A stretch of DNA of 12,296 nucleotides from Oscillospiraceae bacterium (GTDB lineage: Bacteria > Bacillota > Clostridia > Oscillospirales > Ruminococcaceae), in the NCBI GenBank assembly GCA_028694405.1, contig JAQUTM010000056.1, forward strand, positions 1 to 12,296. Direction: 5' to 3'. The translations under genes and the position numbers were made by a program. The notes under the pieces are model-generated. The model did no database searches, was not told the origin of the DNA, and saw only the letters and a list, made by a program, of their open reading frames with translations. The stretch's first letter is position 1, and each line of letters starts with the position of its first letter. Positions 1-5,126 of this stretch are shown in pieces.

Positions 1-370
1 CTGTAAAGCAACCGGGTTCCAAATTGATAGAGGTTTCGTTGTCACCAGATGTGTAAAAAAGCAAATCGCGTTCGGCTAACAAGTCTTCGCTTACTTCATA
101 GTTATGTTTGTAAGGGGTGCAGCCGATTGATTCGGCGCCGGACACTAAATATTGTACGTCCAAATATTGTTTGTGAGATTCCGGTTTTCTCTCGCTTACT
201 TCGCCTGTTTCGGTTTCAAAAAGCTGCACATACAGCTTTTTGCCCTCCAGTTCATACACGCCGCACTCCATATGTGCGAGATCAGTTTCACGCAGATATT
301 TTAATACGCGTTCTATAACAGCGGGATAACGGGGCAAGGATAGCGAATCGTTAATAGAAGAAAAATACAT
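1..370 (-). CDS. YhcH/YjgK/YiaL family protein (partial, C-terminus outside window)
   Basis: The minus strand reads an uninterrupted frame of 123 codons from an ATG at 368-370 to the left edge, beginning MYFSSINDSLSLPRYPAV. Residues 64-74 give E-S-H-K-Q-Y-L-D-V-Q-Y. This is the family's hallmark, whose Glu and His are thought to bind a metal, and it is followed by LVSGAESIG as in family members. Family proteins are about 150 residues, so roughly 25-30 C-terminal residues are missing, including the region where a second conserved His is expected. Known relatives include the E. coli sialic acid anomerase NanQ (YhcH), YiaL and EbgC. They act in the cytoplasm on sugar anomers or in sugar-catabolism operons; the sugar here cannot be told. 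A ribosome binding site (AGGAC) lies 6 bases before the ATG. A good promoter lies 65 bases upstream and a cre-like box sits between them, so catabolite control is plausible. The gene may head an operon continuing beyond the window. Confidence 0.85.
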   Translation of the reverse strand, partial: MYFSSINDSLSLPRYPAVIERVLKYLRETDLAHMECGVYELEGKKLYVQLFETETGEVSERKPESHKQYLDVQYLVSGAESIGCTPYKHNYEVSEDLLAERDLLFYTSGDNETSINLEPGCFT

Positions 371-407
371 GATTGTCCTGTTCTGCATAATGCGTTTTAG
401 TTTTTTG

Positions 408-421
408 TGAAAGCGGTTTTC
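408..421. promoter_or_regulatory. cre-like box downstream of the YhcH-family promoter
   Basis: TGAAAGCGGTTTTC matches the Gram-positive catabolite-responsive element (TGNAANCGNWNNCW) except at the last two positions. It lies about 8-21 bases inside the predicted YhcH transcript, a position where bound CcpA would block initiation or elongation. It shares the 10-mer TGAAAGCGGT with the box at 558, exactly 150 bp away. Another LacI-family protein with a similar site preference could use it instead. Confidence 0.45.
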
Positions 422-434
422 TCTCTGGGATTTC

Positions 435-463
435 ATAGTAGCACAACATAAATGAAAAATCAA
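435..463 (-). promoter_or_regulatory. sigma-A-type promoter for the YhcH-family gene
   Basis: On the minus strand, -35 TTGATT (458-463) and -10 TACTAT (435-440) are separated by 17 bases. The predicted start is near 428, leaving a leader of about 58 bases before the ATG at 370. Both hexamers are close to consensus and the spacing is ideal. Confidence 0.65.
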
Positions 464-556
464 CCACAATTTGGCTAATTTTCAGGTACTTTATGTACAA
501 AATATATTAAAATATTTGTCTCAATTTTACAAAAAACAAAGAAATTTATAAAAATG

Positions 557-571
557 TTGAAAGCGGTATCA
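557..571. promoter_or_regulatory. catabolite-responsive element (cre) candidate
   Basis: TTGAAAGCGGTATCA matches every position of the extended cre consensus WTGNAANCGNWNNCW. It sits just past the terminator of the transporter operon and about 95 bases upstream of the -35 box of the YhcH-family promoter. It could act with the box at 408-421 by looping, or mark an unrecognised upstream promoter. The assignment to CcpA is inferred from the consensus only. Confidence 0.5.
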
Positions 572-578
572 CAATAAA

Positions 579-621
579 TAAAAAATGAATACCTGTTATT
601 ACCAATGGATATACAGGCATT
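579..621 (-). terminator. Rho-independent terminator of the CHR-CHR-AEC operon
   Basis: On the minus strand, six bases after the AEC stop codon, AATGCCTGT (613-621) pairs with ACAGGTATT (588-596) over 9 positions including one G-U, around a 16-base loop. A T-rich run follows (581-585 and beyond). The stem is moderate and the loop large, so efficiency is uncertain. Confidence 0.55.
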
Positions 622-627
622 TTATTT

Positions 628-1554
628 TTATGCGGGTGTGCCTATCAACAGCATCATGCAGGTTAGCAATATTACACTGGCGGCAATCGAAAGCGAATTT
701 GTAAAGCCTGCCAAACCGCTATCCCCACCACAGCGCACAGTAAACGCAGGTGACGCTACCGAGATAGGCGCAAAGGCAACCACAGCCAGTGCCTGACGTA
801 CTTGCAAGGGAAAGGGCAGACAAAAATAAGAAAGCAAAGCAAATGCCACGGCAAATAAAACGCGGATACCGACAATCGACAGCGCTTTTTTCAAGGCGCC
901 GTCTTGCGGCTCAAAGCGAAACATCAGCCCAATCATAAACATAGCCGCAAAAGTGTTTGCCTGGCCAATGGGCGAAATAAAGGTGAATAGACGGTCAGGC
1001 AAACGCAGCCCGGCTAAAGTGAGAATCAACATAGTGGTGTAAGTTACAAAGGGTGCCGAAGATACCAAACGGCGCACAATTTTACCCAGTGTCATTTTTT
1101 CGGTGTTATTTTCTTTTAGTGCAGCACTGGTTAAAGCGTAGCCGCCGCCGGTGCAAATAACTGCGTTGCCTGCGTCAAACATACAGGCTGTAATTACACC
1201 CATAGGCCCAAAAAAGCTTTGCGCATACGGAATGACAAAAGCACCTATGTTATAGCCTGATAGATTAAGCATATACAATGCTTTGTCAGCGTCTGAACGC
1301 TTATGTGTTATAAGCCAACCGATACCTACCATACCTAAATTGCATAAAAAGCCCAGTGCAATTACCAGCAACAGAGAAAAGTCCAGTTTCATTGTAGCAA
1401 AATTGCCGATAATGGCTGCCGGGAGAGTAATGTTAAGTACAATTTTGATTATAATAGCGTAATCGTTGTCGCCAAACAGCTTTGCCTTACGCATAAGTGC
1501 ACCCAAAAGCATAATAAAAATAAAAGAAGCCGCTTTCCATAAAACTGTTGTCAT
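628..1554 (-). CDS. AEC (auxin efflux carrier) family transporter
   Basis: The 308-residue protein is almost wholly hydrophobic, with about ten predicted membrane segments. It has the N-terminal family pattern: a membrane segment near residues 8-21, then MRKAKLFG, then a segment with NITLPAAIIGNF. Two halves of about five helices, each with a polar residue near a helix break (for example NLSGYNIGAF), fit the AEC/PIN fold. Bacterial members move organic anions such as malate, malonate or other carboxylates across the cytoplasmic membrane; the substrate here is unknown. The start is set by an AAGGA site 8 bases before the ATG at 1552-1554. It is the last gene of a three-gene unit, 43 bases after the second CHR protein, and is followed by a terminator. 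This makes co-expression with the CHR pair likely. Confidence 0.85.
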   Translation of the reverse strand: MTTVLWKAASFIFIMLLGALMRKAKLFGDNDYAIIIKIVLNITLPAAIIGNFATMKLDFSLLLVIALGFLCNLGMVGIGWLITHKRSDADKALYMLNLSGYNIGAFVIPYAQSFFGPMGVITACMFDAGNAVICTGGGYALTSAALKENNTEKMTLGKIVRRLVSSAPFVTYTTMLILTLAGLRLPDRLFTFISPIGQANTFAAMFMIGLMFRFEPQDGALKKALSIVGIRVLFAVAFALLSYFCLPFPLQVRQALAVVAFAPISVASPAFTVRCGGDSGLAGFTNSLSIAASVILLTCMMLLIGTPA

Positions 1555-1597
1555 ATATTTTTTCCTTACTATTCATAAATTTTTGTAAAATAATTAT

Positions 1598-2146
1598 TTA
1601 TAATGCCAGTAACCACCCGGTGAAACCGCCGATAAAAAGATATACTACAGGGTGCAGCTTGTATTTGCGTACCAGCACAAACAAAGCACCATATAAAATA
1701 ATTGCTTTGTAGGAAATTGCGTTCCAGCCATTTTTGCCACTATACAACAGCGTTGCTTGCATAACCAGCAGCAGTGCTGCCGCTATCTGAGCAGTAACTA
1801 CGGGGCGCAGACAGTAGAAAGCTTTTTGAATACGGCGGCTTTTATAAAACTTTGTTAAATAGCGGCTGACCATTACAATACAGATAAAAGCCGGCAGCAC
1901 AAGCGAAAATGTGGACACAAAGCTGCCTGTTATGCCCGCAGCGGCAAAGCCGGCAGCGGTGGCCATGTTAATGCCGGTAGGCCCTGGGGTGGCTTCCGAG
2001 ATGGCAATCATATTCACCAACTCTTGCGCGGTATACCAAGGCATTCGTTCTGCAAGCGCATACAAAAACGGTATGGTGGCCATGCCGCCGCCAATGGCAA
2101 ATAAACCTATCTTAAAAAACTCGTAAAACAGTTGCAAATAAATCAT
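1598..2146 (-). CDS. Single-domain chromate (CHR) family transporter, second of a pair
   Basis: With the start at 2144-2146 the protein is 182 residues and begins MIYLQLFYEFFKIGLFAIGG. The frame stays open further upstream, but AAGGAG lies right before this ATG and the N-terminus then fits the family. Family motifs seen are IGLFAIGGG (13-21), ATIPF (23-27) and EATPGPTGINMAT (51-63). About six hydrophobic segments follow. Large ChrA proteins fuse two such domains; this is the short type, which usually occurs as a tandem gene pair whose products work together (Bacillus subtilis YwrA/YwrB type). It overlaps the upstream partner by one base (TAATG), so the two are probably translated in a coupled way and in equal amounts. 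The founding activity is chromate/sulfate-type oxyanion transport, but many members are untested, so chromate is not a safe substrate call here. Confidence 0.85.
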   Translation of the reverse strand: MIYLQLFYEFFKIGLFAIGGGMATIPFLYALAERMPWYTAQELVNMIAISEATPGPTGINMATAAGFAAAGITGSFVSTFSLVLPAFICIVMVSRYLTKFYKSRRIQKAFYCLRPVVTAQIAAALLLVMQATLLYSGKNGWNAISYKAIILYGALFVLVRKYKLHPVVYLFIGGFTGWLLAL

Positions 2147-2688
2147 TACAAATTCTCCTTTTCCATACCGGCAAGCACCACGCCTCCCAATAGAGTAGAA
2201 AACACAGTCATATAAACAGGTGAGGGCCTCCATACTGTGGCAACAATAAACGCACAGATGCACAGCGCAAAGGTTAGCTTATCTTTTACACTTTTTTTCC
2301 ACAAATCTACAAGGGTGTTGCTAATCAGTGCGCAAACGCCTACACGCACCCCTGTTAAAATGTGATGTGCTGTTTCGCCCTGCAGAGCTTGTGCAAATAA
2401 AATCGATACCAATAGTATGGCTGCCAGAGGCGGCAGAACAATTCCTAAGGTTGCCACGCAAGCACCGGATATTTTTCGCTTTTTGTAGCCAATATAGGTG
2501 GCGGTATTAACGGCTATAATGCCCGGTGTGCATTGTGCCAAGGCATATAGATCAAGCAGCTCTTGGCCTTCTATCCAGTGCAGCTTGTCCACAATCTCAC
2601 GCTGCAAAAACGGCAGCATTGTCAGCCCTCCAAAAGAAAAAAATCCAATGCGTGCAAATACATAAAATAACTGCCATAAACTAATCAT
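2146..2688 (-). CDS. Single-domain chromate (CHR) family transporter, first of a pair
   Basis: I choose the ATG at 2686-2688, giving 180 residues beginning MISLWQLFYVFARIGF. An in-frame ATG 36 bases upstream would place the AAAGGA ribosome site inside the gene and add a charged, non-family N-terminus. CHR motifs seen are IGFFSFGG (14-21), LPFLQREIV (25-33) and CTPGIIAVNTATYIGY (53-68). Hydrophobic segments follow, ending in a charged tail. The motifs are the N-type half of the pair: TPG is followed by IIAVNTAT, against PTGINMAT in the partner. It is first in the minus-strand operon and diverges from the LacI-family regulator, with 108 bases between the two starts. That arrangement suggests, but does not show, control by that regulator. 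Confidence 0.85.
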   Translation of the reverse strand: MISLWQLFYVFARIGFFSFGGLTMLPFLQREIVDKLHWIEGQELLDLYALAQCTPGIIAVNTATYIGYKKRKISGACVATLGIVLPPLAAILLVSILFAQALQGETAHHILTGVRVGVCALISNTLVDLWKKSVKDKLTFALCICAFIVATVWRPSPVYMTVFSTLLGGVVLAGMEKENL

Positions 2689-2796
2689 AATAATATGTTC
2701 CTTTCTTGTTTGGTTGCCGCGCACCTCTTGTGCATGCGGAAAAATCCGTGTATAGTAATAAAAGTAAACTAACTTTACATAAAAGCGAGGCCAACT
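2689..2796. promoter_or_regulatory. Divergent control region between the CHR operon and the LacI-family gene
   Basis: These 108 bases separate two divergent starts. A plus-strand promoter is clear (2728-2756). Two dyads are visible: CGGA-N4-TCCG at 2737-2748, in the spacer of that promoter, and GTAAA-N5-TTTAC at 2764-2778, at its predicted transcription start. No convincing -35/-10 pair stands out on the minus strand, although AT-rich hexamers such as TACTAT (2752-2757) are present. The GCAATCGATTGC operator found downstream of the regulator is absent here. Confidence 0.5.
2728..2756 (+). promoter_or_regulatory. sigma-A-type promoter for the LacI-family regulator
   Basis: -35 TTGTGC (2728-2733) and -10 TATAGT (2751-2756) are 17 bases apart. 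The transcript would start near 2763, about 34 bases before the ATG at 2797. The spacer dyad at 2737-2748 and the dyad at 2764-2778 are placed where a regulator could act. Confidence 0.6.
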
Positions 2797-3786
2797 ATGA
2801 CCATTTACGATATTGCAGCATTAGCCGGTGTGTCTGCCAGTACTGTTTCACGGGTAATAAACGGTAAGCCGGGCATTAAAGCCCAAACCCGAGACAAGGT
2901 ACAGGCACTGCTGCGAAAATACGACTATTGCCCCAACGAGACGGCTCGTGGACTTGTAAATCAAGCGACCAAAAGCATTGGTATTTTGGTAGCAGATATT
3001 CGCAATGCTCATCATACGGACGGTGCCTATTTTATTGAGCGCGAACTGGAAAAGCAGGGCTATTGCAGCATAATTTTTAACACAGGTGCAGATGAAAACG
3101 ATAAAGCAGAATACATTCGCCAAATTTCGCAGCGCAGGGTGGACGGCGTAGTGCTGATTGGCTCTTCCTTTCAAAGCAGTACCATTGCTGCGGCTATTGC
3201 GCAGCATTTACAAAATACCCCTGTGGTACTGGTAAACGGCTGGTTGGACTTGCCGAATGTATATGGAGTGCTTGCACAGGAGGAGGCAGGCACGGCTGAT
3301 TGCGTTGCTCTGCTTGCGGCAAAAGGACATAAAAAGCAAGCGTTTGTGCTAAATATGCACACGCCCAGTAATGATTTAAAACTGCGTGGTTTTACCGCCG
3401 GCATGCAGGCACAGGGTGCCTTGCCAGAAGATATTTGGATATACGAAACAGAAAGCTCGTTGCAAGGGGGATACGATATTACAAAAACTATTTTGGAGCA
3501 GCACCCCGATATAGAAGCAATTCTGTTTGCTGTTGACCTGTTGGCGGCGGGTGCTGTGCGCGCCCTAATGGATTTGCATATTGCCGTGCCGCAACAGGTG
3601 GCGGTTATGGGGATTGACAACTCTGTTTATGGCGAAATGTGTTATCCGCGCTTATCCTCCTTAGACACAAAGCTGGTAGAGCAAAGCGTGGCAGCGGCGC
3701 GTATGCTGCTGAGTGCATTGGCGGGAGAGAAAAATCCACGCAAGGTGATGCTGTTTGCCGAAATAGTGGAAAGAGAAACCACCTAA
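2797..3786 (+). CDS. LacI/GalR family transcriptional regulator
   Basis: The 329-residue length is normal for the family. The N-terminus (residues 2-22, TIYDIAALAGVSASTVSRVIN) is a textbook LacI helix-turn-helix. The hinge follows (about 47-58), with the Leu at 53 in ARGL that in LacI proteins wedges into a central CpG. From about residue 60 (SIGILVADIRN) the periplasmic-binding-protein-like sensor domain begins; its ligand is unknown and is usually a sugar or related metabolite. A GAGG site 7 bases before the ATG supports the start. The gene ends at a strong terminator. Directly downstream are two palindromes with a CpG core, one over the start site of the next operon, which fits local repression by this protein. 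A purine- or sugar-type ligand cannot be assigned by eye. Confidence 0.93.
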   Translation: MTIYDIAALAGVSASTVSRVINGKPGIKAQTRDKVQALLRKYDYCPNETARGLVNQATKSIGILVADIRNAHHTDGAYFIERELEKQGYCSIIFNTGADENDKAEYIRQISQRRVDGVVLIGSSFQSSTIAAAIAQHLQNTPVVLVNGWLDLPNVYGVLAQEEAGTADCVALLAAKGHKKQAFVLNMHTPSNDLKLRGFTAGMQAQGALPEDIWIYETESSLQGGYDITKTILEQHPDIEAILFAVDLLAAGAVRALMDLHIAVPQQVAVMGIDNSVYGEMCYPRLSSLDTKLVEQSVAAARMLLSALAGEKNPRKVMLFAEIVERETT

Positions 3787-3810
3787 CTGTTTATGTAAGC
3801 TGTAAAATGA

Positions 3811-3841
3811 AAGCAGCTAGCAATAGCTGCTTCTATTTTTT
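3811..3841 (+). terminator. Rho-independent terminator of the LacI-family gene
   Basis: AAGCAGCT (3811-3818) pairs perfectly with AGCTGCTT (3825-3832) around a 6-base loop. Six T residues follow three bases later (3836-3841). It lies 24 bases after the regulator's stop codon. A-rich sequence before the stem could let it work weakly in the other direction too. Confidence 0.85.
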
Positions 3842-3846
3842 AATAG

Positions 3847-3866
3847 TTTTGCAATCGATTGCTAAA
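3847..3866. promoter_or_regulatory. LacI-type operator O1 (upstream copy)
   Basis: The perfect 12-bp palindrome GCAATCGATTGC (3851-3862) has a central CG and is flanked by partly symmetric T/A bases; one flanking pair, 3850/3863, is mismatched. Its centre is exactly 100 bp from that of the second copy and about 94 bases upstream of the predicted start site. This is a spacing that could allow looping by a dimer of dimers. It is most likely bound by the regulator encoded just upstream. Confidence 0.65.
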
Positions 3867-3915
3867 AGTACAAGATTATTTTTGTTTTTTGTGCAACATT
3901 ACCACGATAAATCTC

Positions 3916-3944
3916 TTGCATTAACAGCAATCCTATGATAACAT
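3916..3944 (+). promoter_or_regulatory. Promoter of the reductase-cyclase operon, with extended -10
   Basis: -35 TTGCAT (3916-3921) and -10 TAACAT (3939-3944) are separated by 17 bases, and TG at 3936-3937 gives an extended -10. The predicted start, near 3951, lies inside the palindrome at 3947-3966, so a bound repressor would block the start. The leader to the ATG at 4186 would be about 235 bases. Confidence 0.6.
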
Positions 3945-3946
3945 AT

Positions 3947-3966
3947 TATTGCAATCGATTGCAATA
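3947..3966. promoter_or_regulatory. LacI-type operator O2, perfect 20-bp palindrome at the start site
   Basis: TATTGCAATCGATTGCAATA is fully symmetric with a central CG, the form expected for a LacI/GalR dimer. It shares the core GCAATCGATTGC with O1 and covers the predicted transcription start. A chance perfect 20-bp palindrome that repeats its 12-bp core 100 bp away, next to a lacI-type gene, is very unlikely. Confidence 0.8.
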
Positions 3967-4013
3967 TATATTCTTAAGTGCACCGGTGTACTGTAAGCGG
4001 TTCACTCTGGGCG

Positions 4014-4160
4014 GTGTAAAAAAGCATATATGTTGCATAGCAAAAAGGTGCTTTGTCTCTGGCCATATCCGTGAAACGGGTAGGCTGGCTTTGGCAAAAA
4101 AAGCACACTGTAACAGCAAGAAAAACCTGAGTGAAAGCGGGGACTCTCTTGTTTTTACAC
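4014..4160 (+). ncRNA. Candidate structured mRNA leader (unassigned cis-regulatory RNA)
   Basis: Inside the predicted 5' leader, GTGTAAAAA (4014-4022) is fully complementary to TTTTTACAC (4152-4160) and would close a 147-base domain. Within it are three possible hairpins. One is TATG/CATA (4029-4032 with 4036-4039). The second is GTGCTTT/AAAGCAC (4048-4054 with 4100-4106), enclosing CTGGCC/GGCTGG (4059-4064 with 4083-4088, two wobbles) and TCCGT/ACGGG (4068-4072 with 4076-4080, GAA loop). The third is CAAGA/TCTTG (4117-4121 with 4147-4151), enclosing GAGT/ACTC. The last hairpin abuts the T-run that forms the closing stem, so the fold could switch between a terminator-like hairpin and the closed domain. 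I do not recognise a known riboswitch class. Pairing was done by hand, without energies or covariation. Confidence 0.4.
4131..4145. promoter_or_regulatory. cre-like box inside the leader
   Basis: GTGAAAGCGGGGACT matches the core cre consensus at 13 of 14 positions; G replaces W at the tenth. It lies about 180 bases inside the transcript, where CcpA is known in other Firmicutes to act as a roadblock. It overlaps the third hairpin of the candidate structured leader, so it may instead be part of that RNA. Confidence 0.35.
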
Positions 4161-4185
4161 AAAAAATTATGAGGTTAATCAAATC

Positions 4186-5097
4186 ATGAAAATAGCAGTC
4201 ATTGGCGCAGGTGCTATGGGGTCTCTGTTTGGGGGATATTTATCCGCTCAAAATGAGGTATACCTTATAGACACGGACGCCGCTAAAGTAGATGTCGTAA
4301 ACCGTAACGGTTTAAAAATACACGAAGACGGCGTCGAAAAGGTGTTTTATCCCACAGCTTGTGTGGATACGCAGGCACTGGGGCATATGGACCTAATTAT
4401 TTTATTTGTTAAGGCATTGTTTTCCAACAGCGCTTTGAAGGCCAACAGCCATCTTATCGGTCCGCATACCTATGTACTCACTCTGCAAAACGGTAGTGGC
4501 CATGAGGATATTTTGCGAGAGTTTGTAACTGAAGACCGTATCATTATCGGCACCACGCAGCATAACAGCCATGTTGTGGAACCGGGAGTTATCAGTCATG
4601 GCGGCGGCGGCACCACCAGTATTGGCCCGCTGTGTGGCTCATGCGGTAACTTGCAGCCTATTGCAGACGCATTAAATACAAGTGGTTTTGTAACAGATAT
4701 TTCAGATAATATTCAAAAGATTATCTGGAAAAAACTTTTTGTCAATGTCTCTGTCAGTGTGCTTACGGGCGTGCTGCAAGTAAAAATGGGCTTTTTGCTG
4801 GACAACGCCAGTGGTTGGCAAATGGTAGAACGGCTGCTGAAAGAGGCGGTTGCAGTAGCAAACGGTGACGGTCTTGGCTTTGATGAGGCACAGGTTATCG
4901 CCGATGTACGCACTCTTGTAGACAACGCCCGTGAGGGTCTGACCTCTATTTATGCTGATTTACGCGATGGGCGCAGAACAGAAGTAGATACCATCAGCGG
5001 CAGCGTTGTTCGGGCTTCGCGCCGCAACGGTGTGCAGGCACCCTGCCACGAATTTATTGTGCAAATGGTACACGCTATGGAAGGGCGTAACGCTTAA
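4186..5097 (+). CDS. Ketopantoate reductase (ApbA/PanE) family oxidoreductase
   Basis: The 303-residue length is normal for the family. The N-terminus MKIAVIGAGAMGSLFGGYL is a Rossmann nucleotide-binding start (GAGAMG, 7-12), expected to bind NADP(H). QNG at 101-103 and the C-terminal domain follow. By hand alignment with E. coli PanE, the catalytic Lys is K183 (WKKL, 181-184), the Asn binding substrate is N187, and the Glu is E266 in GRRTEVDTISG. The position matching PanE Asn184 appears to be Ser191, and pantothenate genes are absent nearby. I therefore expect reduction of another 2-oxo acid or beta-keto compound rather than ketopantoate. The ribosome site is weak (GAGG, 11 bases before the ATG), which may fit control through the leader. 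It is first in an operon with a cyclase-family gene 29 bases downstream, behind LacI-type operators. Confidence 0.85.
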   Translation: MKIAVIGAGAMGSLFGGYLSAQNEVYLIDTDAAKVDVVNRNGLKIHEDGVEKVFYPTACVDTQALGHMDLIILFVKALFSNSALKANSHLIGPHTYVLTLQNGSGHEDILREFVTEDRIIIGTTQHNSHVVEPGVISHGGGGTTSIGPLCGSCGNLQPIADALNTSGFVTDISDNIQKIIWKKLFVNVSVSVLTGVLQVKMGFLLDNASGWQMVERLLKEAVAVANGDGLGFDEAQVIADVRTLVDNAREGLTSIYADLRDGRRTEVDTISGSVVRASRRNGVQAPCHEFIVQMVHAMEGRNA

Positions 5098-5126
5098 TTA
5101 TATTTCGCATCAGAAAGGATATATTT

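Larger units (their letters stand above)
371..627. other. AT-rich intergenic region between the YhcH-like gene and the AEC transporter
   Basis: No credible gene is seen. Reading on the minus strand, the stretch holds the terminator of the transporter operon (579-621), a perfect cre-like box (557-571), a very AT-rich stretch (about 490-555) with a short dyad GTAC-N5-GTAC at 486-498, the YhcH promoter (435-463) and a second cre-like box (408-421). The AT-rich stretch could act as an UP-element-like or curved region, but that is inference. Confidence 0.7.
3787..4185 (+). other. Regulatory intergenic region upstream of the reductase-cyclase operon
   Basis: These 399 bases hold, in order, the regulator's terminator (3811-3841), a first LacI-type operator (core 3851-3862), a promoter with extended -10 (3916-3944), a second perfect operator (3947-3966), a dyad AGTGCA-CCGG-TGTACT (3977-3992), a weak cre-like stretch TGTAAGCGG (3992-4000), and a leader with a predicted multibranch fold (4014-4160). 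An open frame of 84 codons (3935-4189) has no ribosome site, has many Cys and Lys residues without pattern, and overlaps operator and leader, so I do not call it a gene. Confidence 0.75.

Noticed and set aside
49..318. 89-codon plus-strand frame at the left edge
   Set aside because: It lies antisense to the YhcH-family reading frame, which has clear family motifs and a ribosome site; this frame has neither.
1598..2688. Calling the CHR pair a chromate-resistance determinant
   Set aside because: The family's substrate is unproven for most short members, and there is no chromate reductase or chrB-like regulator nearby.
3171..3620. 149-codon minus-strand frame inside the LacI-family gene
   Set aside because: It is antisense to a conserved sensor domain, with Cys/Ser-rich sequence typical of shadow translation.
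4059..4090. TGGCC followed by TGAAAC in the leader, reminiscent of the SAM-I riboswitch core
   Set aside because: The CGGCAACC block, the AAGAG-type 5' element and the GGUGC after the core are absent in the required order.
4100..4116. CACTGTAA in the leader, resembling the B12 box of cobalamin riboswitches
   Set aside because: The other conserved elements (AGGGAA, the GGUG-containing stem, and the GUCAGGA/ACCUGCC-type partners) are missing or wrongly placed, so the match is probably chance.
4117..4156. Hairpin CAAGA/TCTTG followed by TTTTT as an intrinsic terminator
   Set aside because: The stem has a 7-base bulge on one side and little GC, so it is too weak to call as a terminator. It is kept as a possible alternative fold of the leader.
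3935..4189. Open frame of 84 codons on the plus strand between the LacI-family gene and the reductase
   Set aside because: It has no ribosome site, starts inside the promoter, overlaps the operator and the structured leader, and its composition shows no domain, signal or membrane pattern.
4186..5097. Naming the reductase panE
   Set aside because: It has no pantothenate neighbours, it sits behind a LacI-type operator with a cyclase-family gene, and one substrate-binding Asn appears replaced by Ser. The family name is safer.
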